The notes below the pieces were generated by a model. That model searched no databases, was not told the DNA's origin, and saw nothing but the letters and a program-made list of their open reading frames with translations. A stretch of DNA of 64,000 nt, taken from NCBI RefSeq assembly GCF_024628805.1, contig NZ_CP102382.1, forward strand, positions 2,728,001-2,792,000, given 5' to 3'. Shown here piece by piece: positions 16,132 to 24,717 of this stretch. Within the stretch, counting starts at the first letter, position 1. Each line of letters begins with the position of its first letter. A program made the translations under genes and the position numbers. The stretch comes from Paenimyroides aestuarii. Its GTDB lineage: Bacteria > Bacteroidota > Bacteroidia > Flavobacteriales > Flavobacteriaceae.

Positions 16132-16139
16132 CAAATGTA
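16132..16139 (-). promoter_or_regulatory. -7 box for barrel gene
   Basis: TACATTTG on the minus strand, 25 bp upstream of the start codon; no obvious TTG at the proper distance, so moderate support. Confidence 0.45.
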
Positions 16140-16249
16140 TTCTGTTTTTTAAATAAATTGTTATTTTTTTGCTATATGGGCGCAAAATAACATATTTATA
16201 GTACACGTTTTGTAGTAACAATTGCTCCTTTTTTTTAAGAAAGAAAATT

Positions 16250-16576
16250 TTATTTTAACTTTTGGTTGTTGTGATGACGGTCGTGATCGCGGTTGGTTTT
16301 TAGATGCATTTTTTTATCGAAAGCTTCCTGTAAGTTTACACCCGTTTGGTTTGCCAAACACAACACCACAAAAACCACATCTGCCAATTCTTCGCCTAAA
16401 TCTTTGTTTTTATCGCTTTCTTTTTCAGACTGTTCGCCATATCTGCGGGCAATAATTCGGGCTACTTCACCTACTTCTTCTGTAAGTTGTGCCATATTTG
16501 TTAGTTCGTTGAAATAACGAACACCGTGTTCTTTTATCCAATTGTCAACTTCTAGTTGTGCGTTTTTTATATTCAT
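16250..16576 (-). CDS. MazG-like nucleotide pyrophosphohydrolase
   Basis: 108 aa, single MazG domain. The metal-binding pattern is clear: LTEEVGEVARIIARRYG (ExxE near 30-34) and LGEELADVVFVVLCLAN (ExxD near 62-66). Such short all-alpha NTPases hydrolyse NTPs or modified nucleotides to monophosphate and pyrophosphate as house-cleaning enzymes. The histidine-rich end (DHDRHHNNQ) is an odd but plausible tail. It is last in the run rsgA-dtd-two small membrane genes-mazG, two bases after the preceding stop. Confidence 0.88.
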   Translation of the reverse strand: MNIKNAQLEVDNWIKEHGVRYFNELTNMAQLTEEVGEVARIIARRYGEQSEKESDKNKDLGEELADVVFVVLCLANQTGVNLQEAFDKKMHLKTNRDHDRHHNNQKLK

Positions 16577-16578
16577 TT

Positions 16579-16770
16579 TTAAGCTTTATTTCTTTTTGAA
16601 AACCATTTTCTCATGTTTCTGATTAGAAAATAATCAAAAACGGACATTCCCAATGCCCATACAACAACAAATTTCCAATCGACAAACGAATTACCAAAGT
16701 AGCTAACCAAAATACCTGCTAAAAAATAGATTATTAAAGCGCTAACTATATAAATTATACGTTCTTTCAT
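16579..16770 (-). CDS. small membrane protein (63 aa)
   Basis: Two hydrophobic segments, about residues 5-26 (IIYIVSALIIYFLAGILVSYF) trimmed at the ends, and 33-50, then a basic tail RNMRKWFSKRNK that should lie in the cytoplasm. No family recognised. Its ATG overlaps the stop of the preceding 63-aa gene by four bases (ATGA at 16767-16770), which argues for translational coupling and for a real gene despite its size. Confidence 0.65.
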   Translation of the reverse strand: MKERIIYIVSALIIYFLAGILVSYFGNSFVDWKFVVVWALGMSVFDYFLIRNMRKWFSKRNKA

Positions 16771-16958
16771 CTTTTAAAAATTTTAGGTTTGATGAACTGA
16801 TCAAACAACATGATTAGTATTATAAAGATAAAATACTTACCAATTAAATTATACCAGCACATTTCTTCGCCGTTTATGGCGCATTGAATTTCATCGTAAC
16901 TCATTATAAATGAAACCACAACATATATAAAGGTATATAAAAGCAATTTTTTTAGCAT
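16767..16958 (-). CDS. small membrane protein (63 aa)
   Basis: Two hydrophobic segments (about 4-20 and 37-53) separated by an acidic, cysteine-containing loop (DEIQCAINGEEMC), ending in a basic tail. No family recognised. The start shares one base with the dtd stop (TAATG), and the next gene overlaps it by four bases. The pair of equal-sized two-span proteins may form one membrane unit; this is inference. Confidence 0.65.
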   Translation of the reverse strand: MLKKLLLYTFIYVVVSFIMSYDEIQCAINGEEMCWYNLIGKYFIFIILIMLFDQFIKPKIFKR

Positions 16959-17410
16959 TATTCTTTATTCTTTGTATCTATAATTATGGTAACAGGACCA
17001 TCGTTTATCAGGCTTACTTTCATATCGGCTCCAAATTGTCCGGTTTGCACTTTTTTTCCTATTGATTGTTCCATGGCTGCTACAAAAGCTTCATATAGCG
17101 GAATGGCAATAGCTGGTTTTGATGCTTTTAGATAAGAAGGTCGGTTGCCTTTTTTGGTGGATGCATGCAAGGTAAACTGACTAACAACGATTACATCGCC
17201 CTTTACATCTTGAACCGATTGATTCATCACTTCATTTTCATCGTTAAAAATGCGTAGTTGAGCAATTTTTGCAGTCAACCAATCAATATCTTCTGCAGAA
17301 TCGCTGTCTTCTATACCTACTAAAACCAATAATCCCAAACCAATATTGGCCACTTTCTCGCTGTTTATGGTTACCGAAGCTTGCGTAACTCTTTGAATTA
17401 CTGCCCTCAT
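16958..17410 (-). CDS. dtd: D-aminoacyl-tRNA deacylase
   Basis: 150 aa, full length. It removes D-amino acids (and Gly from tRNA-Ala) wrongly attached to tRNA. Signatures: MRAVIQRVTQASV at the start, VSQFTLHA (Ser-Gln-Phe-Thr active-site motif near 78-82), GNRPSYLKA, and the cross-subunit GPVT (near 139-142). It starts immediately after the rsgA stop and its own stop overlaps the next ATG, so it sits inside one operon. Confidence 0.96.
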   Translation of the reverse strand: MRAVIQRVTQASVTINSEKVANIGLGLLVLVGIEDSDSAEDIDWLTAKIAQLRIFNDENEVMNQSVQDVKGDVIVVSQFTLHASTKKGNRPSYLKASKPAIAIPLYEAFVAAMEQSIGKKVQTGQFGADMKVSLINDGPVTIIIDTKNKE

Positions 17411-18376
17411 TTATTCGTCGGTTTTTTTTCCGTTTCCATACACATCGGTTCGGTAATTGTCTTCATCGCCCTCTAAAATTTGGATGTAGCTTTTATAACG
17501 CGACCATGAAATTTCATCGTTATCTAATGCGTCTTTCACCGCACAATGTGGTTCTTCTCTATGCAAACAATTGTTGAACTTGCATTGATCTTTTAATTTA
17601 AAAAACTCTGGAAAATAATCGCCCACTTCTTGTGGTTCCATATCTACGATTCCAAAACCGCGAATTCCGGGTGTATCGATAATTTTTGCATTAAAACTTA
17701 AATCATACATTTCGGCAAAAGTGGTGGTGTGCTGTCCTTGTTGGTGCTGTTCGGAAATTTCTTTTGTTTTTAAATTCAAACCCGGCTCTAACGCATTAAC
17801 CAATGTAGATTTCCCAACACCCGAATGACCTGTAAACATGGAAACTTTATCAGTCATTTCTGCCTTTAACTTTTCTAAACCTTTGCCCTCTGCAGCCGAA
17901 ACCCGCAAGCATCTATAGCCAATACTTTCATATATATATTGCAAATACAATTGATCATTCAGGGTTTCTTCTGAAAAAGTATCTACTTTATTAAAGACCA
18001 AAACCGCTTCAATATCATACGCTTCGGCTGTTACCAATAAACGGTCGATAAAACTGGTGGTGGTAACGGGATTATCAATCGTAACCAAAATAAAAAGCAA
18101 ATCTATGTTTGATGCAATGATATGAACCTGCTTAGACAAGTTTACCGATTTGCGAATTAAGTAGTTTTTGCGCTCGTGAATTGTGGTGATGATGCCTGTA
18201 ACGATATCGGCGGTATTGTCTAACTCAAAATCTACCTTGTCGCCAACAGCAATTGGGTTGGTACTTTTAATACCTTGCATTCTAAATTTTCCTTTAATTC
18301 TACATTCATAAAAAACATTGGTATCCGCTTTTACGGTGTACCAACTGCCTGTAGATTTATAAACAATTCCGGTCAT
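17411..18376 (-). CDS. rsgA: small-subunit-dependent ribosome GTPase RsgA
   Basis: 321 aa. Circularly permuted GTPase that helps late 30S maturation. Order: OB-fold (1-75), G4 NKVD (129-132), SAA (G5, about 160-162), G1 GHSGVGKS (183-190), G3 DTPG (234-237), and a zinc finger with Cys265, Cys270, His272 and Cys278. First gene of the run leading to dtd and mazG. A TATATTTG box lies at 18404-18411. Confidence 0.96.
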   Translation of the reverse strand: MTGIVYKSTGSWYTVKADTNVFYECRIKGKFRMQGIKSTNPIAVGDKVDFELDNTADIVTGIITTIHERKNYLIRKSVNLSKQVHIIASNIDLLFILVTIDNPVTTTSFIDRLLVTAEAYDIEAVLVFNKVDTFSEETLNDQLYLQYIYESIGYRCLRVSAAEGKGLEKLKAEMTDKVSMFTGHSGVGKSTLVNALEPGLNLKTKEISEQHQQGQHTTTFAEMYDLSFNAKIIDTPGIRGFGIVDMEPQEVGDYFPEFFKLKDQCKFNNCLHREEPHCAVKDALDNDEISWSRYKSYIQILEGDEDNYRTDVYGNGKKTDE

Positions 18377-18403
18377 TTTTTAAGATACAATTTAGAATTT
18401 TCA

Positions 18404-18411
18404 CAAATATA
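18404..18411 (-). promoter_or_regulatory. -7 box of the rsgA operon
   Basis: TATATTTG on the minus strand 28 bp upstream of the rsgA start. The nearest TTG (18427-18429) is 15 nt away, shorter than usual. Confidence 0.5.
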
Positions 18412-18546
18412 CTATTTCTAAATAAACAACACTTATTCTGTTTCTATTTAAATCAATCCTGATACAAATAAGCAGCCATTTTAGATTGATTAATGTACCT
18501 TTTTCATATATATTTTGTTGGAATCGAAAGAAATTTGGCAACAAAA

Positions 18547-18567
18547 AAAGACTGCCATGCAGTCTTT
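18547..18567 (-). terminator. terminator of the 173-aa gene
   Basis: Perfect 9-bp stem AAAGACTGC / GCAGTCTTT with a 3-nt loop; a T run follows on the minus strand. It lies 23 bp after the stop at 18590. Confidence 0.88.
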
Positions 18568-18589
18568 ATATAATTATTGAAATCGTATA

Positions 18590-19111
18590 TTAGTATTTGT
18601 AACCAATTCCTTTTTTAATGTTTTGAGAACCTCCTAAAGCATTTGAATTGGCACCAACAGTAGATTTGTCTGAAGTCATTAATACAAAAGGGCAACCTTC
18701 TTTAGCAGCCGCCATTTTTAATTTTTTTTCGGCTTTTCTATCACCTGTGTTTCCGCTGTGATAATTAATTAAGCTTGTTTTACCTCTAAGTTCATCTACT
18801 TTCTTCAATCCTGCAATGTAAGCTTTGTCTTCTAGTATCACTACTTTTTCCCAATCGTCTTCGGAAGATACTACAATTTTATCTGTCATCTCTTCTACTC
18901 TTCCGCTTTTCCCATATACAATCTTTTCAATTGCATATTTACTAATCACGTTTTCTGCTTCTTCACCATCGTAAACAAAGGTAATTGTGTACTCTTCATT
19001 TCTAAGCACTTTTCCTTGAAGTGTTTCTCCATTATGTTTCTTAACCGCATCTGTTTGCGCATTAACAATTGTTGTTACCAATAAAACAACAAGCAACAAG
19101 ATTTTTTTCAT
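18590..19111 (-). CDS. secreted hypothetical protein
   Basis: 173 aa with signal peptide MKKILLLVVLLVTTIVNAQ. Residues 20-100 (KHNGETLQGKVLRNEEYTI, EKIVYGKSGR) look like the small beta domain often found in Bacteroidota exported proteins, in which an expression such as SKYAIEKIVYKSG introduces a repeated strand-turn. The remainder is Lys-rich with an AAAKEGCPFVLM segment and a glycine-rich end. No named function. Monocistronic by its own terminator. Confidence 0.7.
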   Translation of the reverse strand: MKKILLLVVLLVTTIVNAQTDAVKKHNGETLQGKVLRNEEYTITFVYDGEEAENVISKYAIEKIVYGKSGRVEEMTDKIVVSSEDDWEKVVILEDKAYIAGLKKVDELRGKTSLINYHSGNTGDRKAEKKLKMAAAKEGCPFVLMTSDKSTVGANSNALGGSQNIKKGIGYKY

Positions 19112-19165
19112 TGTTTAAAAATTTTAGTTGGTTATATTACAACTTTTTTTTGATTTTTAAAACTG

Positions 19166-20248
19166 CTATTTTCTATTGATTATATGGTCTTGTCTGGTGA
19201 TGCTTTCATCGTGTATCGCCTTGAACAATGAGGTGATGAATGCTTCGCCCAATTTATTTTCCTTGCCTTCGCGGCGCATTTTTATTAATACTTCTTGCCA
19301 GCGTTCTGGTTGCAAAACGGCTACGTTTTTGGCTTTTTTAAGCATTCCTATTTCATCGGCAATTTGCATGCGATCTTTTAATAAACGTAAAATTTGAGTG
19401 TCAATTTCATCGATTCGGGTTCTAAAAAGTTGCATTTCGTGAACATACGAATCTTCTTCGTTCACTAAATCGCGCTGCACTAAATTTGAAACAATGGCAA
19501 TTAATTGCGCCGGTGTTACTTGTTGTGCGGCATCACTCCATGCTAAATCGGGTGTGCAATGCGTTTCAATCATCAATCCGTCAAAATTCAAATCCAAGGC
19601 TTTTTGAGCCACTTGTTCAATCAAATCGCGATTTCCTGTGATGTGTGATGGATCATTTATCAATGGAATTTCCGGAAAGCGAATCTGCAAATCAATAGGA
19701 ATTTGCCATTCGGGTGTATTGCGGTATTTTACTTTTTCATAGCTTGAAAATCCGCGGTGGATAAACCCTAATTTTTGAATTCCGGCATTGTGTAAACGCT
19801 CAAAACCACCAATCCAAAGGCTTAAATCGGGATTTACCGGATTTTTTATAAAAACGATTTTGTCGGTTCCCTGCAATGCATCGGCAATTTCTTGCACCGC
19901 AAAAGGATTCACAGTGGTTCTTGCACCAATCCACAGCACATCGATACCGTGTGTTAAAGCCAATTCTACATGCTCTGCAGTGGCAACTTCGGTAGCCAAA
20001 AGCATTCCAGTTTCTGCCTTTACTTGCTGCAGCCATTTTAAACCAATAGCACCAACCCCTTCAAAACCGCCCGGACGCGTTCTCGGTTTCCAGATACCGG
20101 CACGGAAAACAGTTGCGGTGTTTTTTATTTCATGCGCAATTTGAAGCACCTGATCGGGTGTTTCTGCACTGCATGGACCTGCGATTAATAAAGGGTTATT
20201 GCCCGATAATTCTTTAAACCACAAAGCTTTTTCGTTCACTTTTGTCAT
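19166..20248 (-). CDS. bifunctional DAHP synthase / chorismate mutase (type II)
   Basis: 360 aa fusion. Residues 1-265 are a KDO8P-synthase-like DAHP synthase: LLIAGPCSAET, FRAGIWKPRTRPGGFEG, IGARTTVNPF, FIKNPVNPDL, DPSHITGNR and MIETHCTPDLAWSD. Residues 275-350 are an AroQ chorismate mutase: LFRTRIDEIDTQILRLLKDR, then VLQPERWQEVL. It performs the entry step of the shikimate pathway and the branch step to prephenate, and the mutase part likely gives allosteric control. A minus-strand TAAATTTG box lies only 5 bp before the start codon. Confidence 0.95.
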   Translation of the reverse strand: MTKVNEKALWFKELSGNNPLLIAGPCSAETPDQVLQIAHEIKNTATVFRAGIWKPRTRPGGFEGVGAIGLKWLQQVKAETGMLLATEVATAEHVELALTHGIDVLWIGARTTVNPFAVQEIADALQGTDKIVFIKNPVNPDLSLWIGGFERLHNAGIQKLGFIHRGFSSYEKVKYRNTPEWQIPIDLQIRFPEIPLINDPSHITGNRDLIEQVAQKALDLNFDGLMIETHCTPDLAWSDAAQQVTPAQLIAIVSNLVQRDLVNEEDSYVHEMQLFRTRIDEIDTQILRLLKDRMQIADEIGMLKKAKNVAVLQPERWQEVLIKMRREGKENKLGEAFITSLFKAIHDESITRQDHIINRK

Positions 20249-20369
20249 ATTACAAATTTACAGATATTTCGGTTACTTTTTAGAATTCTCTATACGAAGT
20301 TGTTCTTATTTCTATTTTTAAAAAGAAATGTATCTAAAAAAAATTCATGCTTTGTTTTTGAAAAATAAT

Positions 20370-20377
20370 TACATTTG
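20370..20377 (+). promoter_or_regulatory. -7 box of gldA
   Basis: TACATTTG ends 17 bp before the chosen gldA ATG; TTTG at 20351-20354 is 15 nt upstream. The overlap of this box with a possible GTG at 20377 argues against that GTG as start. Confidence 0.5.
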
Positions 20378-20394
20378 TGAAAAACAGTACGTGC

Positions 20395-21291
20395 ATGTCA
20401 ATCGAAGTACAAAATATCTCTAAAAACTACGGAACGCAAAAGGCGTTGGATGCGCTTTCTTTTACAGTAAATAAAGGCGAAATTGTAGGTTTTTTAGGTC
20501 CAAACGGTGCCGGAAAATCTACTTTAATGAAAATTTTAACCACCTATATCGATGCCGATAACGGAACGGCTGTGGTAAACGGATTTAATGTGCGTACGCA
20601 ACAAAAAGAGGTTCAAAAATCGATTGGTTATTTACCTGAACACAATCCGCTTTATTTAGATTTGTATGTGCGTGAATATTTGGCTTTTAATGCAGATGTT
20701 TACAAAGTGGATAAAAAACGTATTGAAGAAGTAATTGCGCTTACCGGACTATCGCCTGAAGCTCACAAAAAAATAGGACAATTATCAAAAGGATACCGCC
20801 AACGCGTGGGCTTGGCAACGGCTTTGCTACACGACCCTGAAGTGTTGATTTTAGATGAACCCACGACTGGATTGGATCCAAACCAATTGACAGAAATTCG
20901 TGAGTTGATTAAAAACATCGGCAAAAACAAAACGGTTTTTCTATCAACCCATATTATGCAGGAGGTGGAAGCGATTTGTGACCGTGTGCTTATTATTAAA
21001 AAAGGGGTGCTTGTGGCCGATAACAAACTGCAACAAATTTTTACCACAGATAATGATCAAGTAATTGAAATTGAATTCGATTTAAAGATTGAAGAGGAAT
21101 TTATCAAACGTTTGCCTCATTTAAAGTCTTATAAAAATATTCACGATATGCAGTGGGAGCTAGTTTTTAATGCAGATGCAGACATGCGTGCACAATTATT
21201 TGATTTTGCTAAAGAGCTAGATGTGAAAATTTTGTCTATGCAGCTTAAAAATAAAAATCTGGAAACTATTTTTAGAGAAAAAACGATGTAA
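20395..21291 (+). CDS. gldA: gliding-motility ABC transporter ATP-binding protein GldA
   Basis: 298 aa from the ATG at 20395 (MSIEVQNISK); a GTG at 20377 is in frame but overlaps the promoter box and the family starts at MSI. Walker A GPNGAGKS (35-42), Q-loop, signature LSKGYRQR, Walker B VLILDEP and H-loop STHIMQEV are intact, followed by a C-terminal extension as in GldA. With GldF and GldG it forms a transporter needed for flavobacterial gliding; those partners are not in this window, which is common because gldA is often unlinked. A GldA-like ATPase with another role cannot be excluded. Confidence 0.88.
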   Translation: MSIEVQNISKNYGTQKALDALSFTVNKGEIVGFLGPNGAGKSTLMKILTTYIDADNGTAVVNGFNVRTQQKEVQKSIGYLPEHNPLYLDLYVREYLAFNADVYKVDKKRIEEVIALTGLSPEAHKKIGQLSKGYRQRVGLATALLHDPEVLILDEPTTGLDPNQLTEIRELIKNIGKNKTVFLSTHIMQEVEAICDRVLIIKKGVLVADNKLQQIFTTDNDQVIEIEFDLKIEEEFIKRLPHLKSYKNIHDMQWELVFNADADMRAQLFDFAKELDVKILSMQLKNKNLETIFREKTM

Positions 21292-21314
21292 AAAAATCCC
21301 TTTCGGGATTTTTT
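21291..21314. terminator. bidirectional terminator between gldA and the 279-aa gene
   Basis: Stem AAAAATCCC / GGGATTTTT with a TTTC loop at 21301-21304, between convergent genes, with A and T runs on both sides. Confidence 0.85.
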
Positions 21315-22154
21315 TTATGAGCCAAACAAACGCTTCCAAAAGCTTGGCTTTGCCTTTGAAGTTTCGCTCTCATTATTTTTATTGGTTGTAATCGGTTCTT
21401 GATGAATCACCTTGCGTTCTGCATTATTGATAATGGTATTTGGCGCTAAATTTTCTCGTTTTTCAATTTCTTTAAACTGCTCCATCACTGCTTCTTGATA
21501 CAACAAAGCACCTTCAGGGTCGCAATTAAACAGATTGGAATAACAAACCGAATCGTTTAAATTCATTGGATTGGGTTCAACAACTTCTGTTGCTTCTAAC
21601 AATCCTACATTCAACTCTTTAGCAGCTTCTAAAGCTTTTAGAAAAATAGCAATTCTATTATGCGAAAAAAAAGCATCTAATTTACTTTTTACTTCTTCAT
21701 TTGTATGATAATCATTTAAAAGTGCAACCACATTTTCTTTAGGAATGTAAACCCCTGAAGAATAATTTTGAACAATTCTATTGGCAATTGGATTGTCGAA
21801 AGTAAACGGACTAAACTCTTGCCAAGACTTGATGTATTGTTCAAAAAAAGCATCATCATCTATTAAAAATGAAAATGCCGACCCCCGGGTATAAAAATAC
21901 TTGCTAAAAAATCCTTGAATTACTGCTATGAAATATCCATGCGAAACTTCAAACATTTCTTCTGGTTTAACATTGGTTGCATGTTTTATAGTATCAAGGT
22001 ATTTTTCTTTGTAAAAATCGTCTAATTGATATTTTTTAGCAACTTCTTCCACTTCGCTAAAATCATTTTCTAAAATTTTAGTAAAGTCAATATCCCAATA
22101 CCATTCTTTTATTTGGTCTTCGGATATTGGATGATAACTTACATCGTAGCCCAT
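21315..22154 (-). CDS. hypothetical cytoplasmic protein (279 aa)
   Basis: No signal peptide or membrane segment. Rich in acidic and aromatic residues. It begins MGYDVSYHPISEDQIKEWYW and ends FWKRLFG, a short aromatic-basic tail common at the ends of exported or membrane-anchoring Bacteroidota proteins, preceded by a low-complexity Asn/Glu/Ser/Lys linker (245-268). The opening resembles small families annotated only as hypothetical, some near polymorphic toxin systems; no toxin or immunity partner is next to it. Terminator-bounded on both sides. Confidence 0.65.
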   Translation of the reverse strand: MGYDVSYHPISEDQIKEWYWDIDFTKILENDFSEVEEVAKKYQLDDFYKEKYLDTIKHATNVKPEEMFEVSHGYFIAVIQGFFSKYFYTRGSAFSFLIDDDAFFEQYIKSWQEFSPFTFDNPIANRIVQNYSSGVYIPKENVVALLNDYHTNEEVKSKLDAFFSHNRIAIFLKALEAAKELNVGLLEATEVVEPNPMNLNDSVCYSNLFNCDPEGALLYQEAVMEQFKEIEKRENLAPNTIINNAERKVIHQEPITTNKNNESETSKAKPSFWKRLFGS

Positions 22155-22300
22155 ATTGATATTTTTTTTTGCTAAATATACAAATTTTATTTAAACACCA
22201 GATTTTCAATACTGAAACACTTCATTTTTATTTTGCAAGTATAAATAGATACTATGATTTGTTATTTCTGCCATTCAAACGCCTGTGATATAAGCAACAA

Positions 22301-22322
22301 AAAATCCCCAAATGGGGATTTT
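22301..22322 (-). terminator. terminator of the phosphate transporter gene
   Basis: Perfect 9-bp stem AAAATCCCC / GGGGATTTT, 4-nt loop, T run on the minus side, 27 bp after the stop at 22349. Confidence 0.88.
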
Positions 22323-22348
22323 TATTACTATATTTTATTACTTAGATT

Positions 22349-24616
22349 TTAGTTTTTCGTTATTTGATCATAACGATTGAATTCCTGAAACAATTCTAAT
22401 AATTTCATTGTAGCCGAAACCAAATCGTTTGTTTCTAATAAAAATGAAAAATACAATTGACTATTCTTTGGACTTGTTTCGGTGGTTCGAATACGCTCAA
22501 TTTGTTTTTGAATAGATTCTTCTACATTGGTACTTAGAGTATTTTTGTGTGCTAACGTAATTTCTATTTTAGTAAAATCTTTTGTTTGAAATAACGTATG
22601 TACTTCTATAAGCACTTTGTTTAATTCTTGTTCGATGAACTTAATATCTTTGATTTGATTAAATTTCAATTTTTTGTGGTTGTTATCCACATGTGTCATA
22701 CAGCTTTGAGAAATATATCCTAAAGATTGAATAATATCTTGTAAGTATCCCAAGGTATGAACATAGAATTTACTTGCTTCAACAGATGTATCGTCTAGAT
22801 GCTTGATAAAATAATAAACATTGTCTTTAAGTTTTTCAATCTCTTTTTCTAACTTTTTAACCTTTTTCTTATTGCGCTTTAACGCAACCAAATCTTGGTG
22901 TACTAAACCTTCAATAACTTCTGAATAGATAGAATTTGTATGGTTAATTACCCTTGATATTTGATGAGAACTTTCTGTTATCACTTCTTGAATGGTAACA
23001 ATATCTTCTTTGCTTAGAAGTTTATCTTCTTCTAATTTTTCTTTCTGTTTTGTTTTGTGCGCTCTATGGCTTCTGTACAAGCTAATTCCTAATACTACTA
23101 AAACACCAACAAAAGCAAATGTTTCTCCATAATATAAAAGTGTTGCAATGATAACCGATGTGATAAAAGCCACGATTGCAGTTGCAAACCATCCGCCAAT
23201 TACATTAAAAACACCTGAAACCCTGTAAACAGCACTTTCTCTATCCCACGCTCTGTCTGCGAACGATGTACCCATTGCTACCATGAAGGTAACGTATGTG
23301 GTTGATAAAGGTAATTTTAAAGAAGTTCCTAAAGCAATTAAAATACTAGCAACCATTAAGTTAACCGAAGCGCGAATCATATCGAAAGCTGGTTCTTCCA
23401 TGCGTTCTTTTTTAGATTTTTTCACTTCTTCTTTAATAAAACGCTGGTCTAATTTCAATTGAAACGATTTAGGAAGCACATAGTTAATCACGTTTCCAAA
23501 TAGTACTGTTCCACGAACAATAACGCGTGCAATGCCATTTGGAGCAAATTTTTCTTGTCCTTCGCCTTGTCTAGAAAGACTCATTTCGGTTTCTATTACC
23601 TTTCGAGCTTTTTTAGAAGTCCACAAGGTGAAAACCATCACTATTCCTGCAAATAACAAATAGTAAAACGGTGCCACGATTTTGTTGTTTGCCAACTCGC
23701 TCATCATGTACGAATTAGGATCGGCACCTGCCGATGCAGAGAAAAATTCGTAAGATTGAATAGCAGCAATAGGCACACCAATAAAGTTTACTAAATCGTT
23801 ACCAGCAAACGCTAATGCTAAGGCAAATGTTCCAATAATAATAATGACTTTAAGTATATTTACTTTGAAAACTGTCATTAAAAATTGAGAAATTATCGTC
23901 CAGCCTACAAAACAAATTCCTAAAATCAATAGTTGATTTCCTTTAATAAAACTAAGCGTTTCTTTATCGATAAACGAAACACCTTTTAAACCTTTTATAA
24001 GGATAAAGAAGGAAATAAACGAAATGGCGAATCCACCAAACAGCGCTCCAAATTTTCGGATGCGATCTGCCGATTGAAAGGTAAAAATAAGTCGTGAGAA
24101 ATACTGCACAATACTTCCCAACAAAAAAGAAAGCAAAACCGAGAGTAAAATACTTATGACAATTTCTGATGCTTTATCTGTATTTATATAGGAGCCTAAG
24201 GTGCTTAACGAATCATCTATCGCCAAAATCTTAATTACCCCTAAACATACAGCCGCACCCAGCAATTCAAACACAATAGATACCGTTGTGGAAGTGGGTA
24301 AACCTAATGAATTGAATACATCTAACAGCAAGATGTCTGAAACCATGACGGCGAGAAATATAATCATCACCTCATGAAAAGAAAACATGGAAGGATTGTA
24401 AATACCGCTTCTGGCGATTTCCATCATTCCACTTGAAAAAATTGCACCAAACAATATTCCTATCGATGCTACAATCATGGCTGTTTTAAAAGATACCGCT
24501 TTAGATCCTAAAGCAGAATTTAAAAAGTTAACAGCGTCATTACTTACTCCTACCGCAATATCTATAACTGCTAAAACTGCAAGAGCAACCAACATAATAA
24601 TATAAATCTGTTCCAT
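22349..24616 (-). CDS. PiT-family inorganic phosphate transporter with PhoU-like C-terminal domain
   Basis: 755 aa. Residues 1-500 are a PHO4/PiT permease: repeated GANDxxN-type signatures appear as GVSNDAVNFLNSALGSKA near the start and FAGNDLVNFIGVPI near 268, the duplicated halves of the family, with LPTSTTVS and LPLSTTYVTF. About ten membrane spans are visible. From about 510 to 755 the chain is hydrophilic and helical, resembling the PhoU/DUF47 partner that is usually a separate protein. Inference: an ion-coupled phosphate importer with its regulator fused. Monocistronic; terminator at 22301-22322. Confidence 0.9.
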   Translation of the reverse strand: MEQIYIIMLVALAVLAVIDIAVGVSNDAVNFLNSALGSKAVSFKTAMIVASIGILFGAIFSSGMMEIARSGIYNPSMFSFHEVMIIFLAVMVSDILLLDVFNSLGLPTSTTVSIVFELLGAAVCLGVIKILAIDDSLSTLGSYINTDKASEIVISILLSVLLSFLLGSIVQYFSRLIFTFQSADRIRKFGALFGGFAISFISFFILIKGLKGVSFIDKETLSFIKGNQLLILGICFVGWTIISQFLMTVFKVNILKVIIIIGTFALALAFAGNDLVNFIGVPIAAIQSYEFFSASAGADPNSYMMSELANNKIVAPFYYLLFAGIVMVFTLWTSKKARKVIETEMSLSRQGEGQEKFAPNGIARVIVRGTVLFGNVINYVLPKSFQLKLDQRFIKEEVKKSKKERMEEPAFDMIRASVNLMVASILIALGTSLKLPLSTTYVTFMVAMGTSFADRAWDRESAVYRVSGVFNVIGGWFATAIVAFITSVIIATLLYYGETFAFVGVLVVLGISLYRSHRAHKTKQKEKLEEDKLLSKEDIVTIQEVITESSHQISRVINHTNSIYSEVIEGLVHQDLVALKRNKKKVKKLEKEIEKLKDNVYYFIKHLDDTSVEASKFYVHTLGYLQDIIQSLGYISQSCMTHVDNNHKKLKFNQIKDIKFIEQELNKVLIEVHTLFQTKDFTKIEITLAHKNTLSTNVEESIQKQIERIRTTETSPKNSQLYFSFLLETNDLVSATMKLLELFQEFNRYDQITKN

Positions 24617-24717
24617 TTATTTTGGATTGCTAATTTTGATGCAAACTTCTTATTATTTTTAATACCGTATGTTAAGTAAACATTATCAATTAAATAAATA
24701 ATCGTAAATTTTCACTA

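Noticed and set aside
20377..20394. GTG start six codons upstream of gldA
   Set aside because: It overlaps the -7 box and adds residues not present in GldA proteins.
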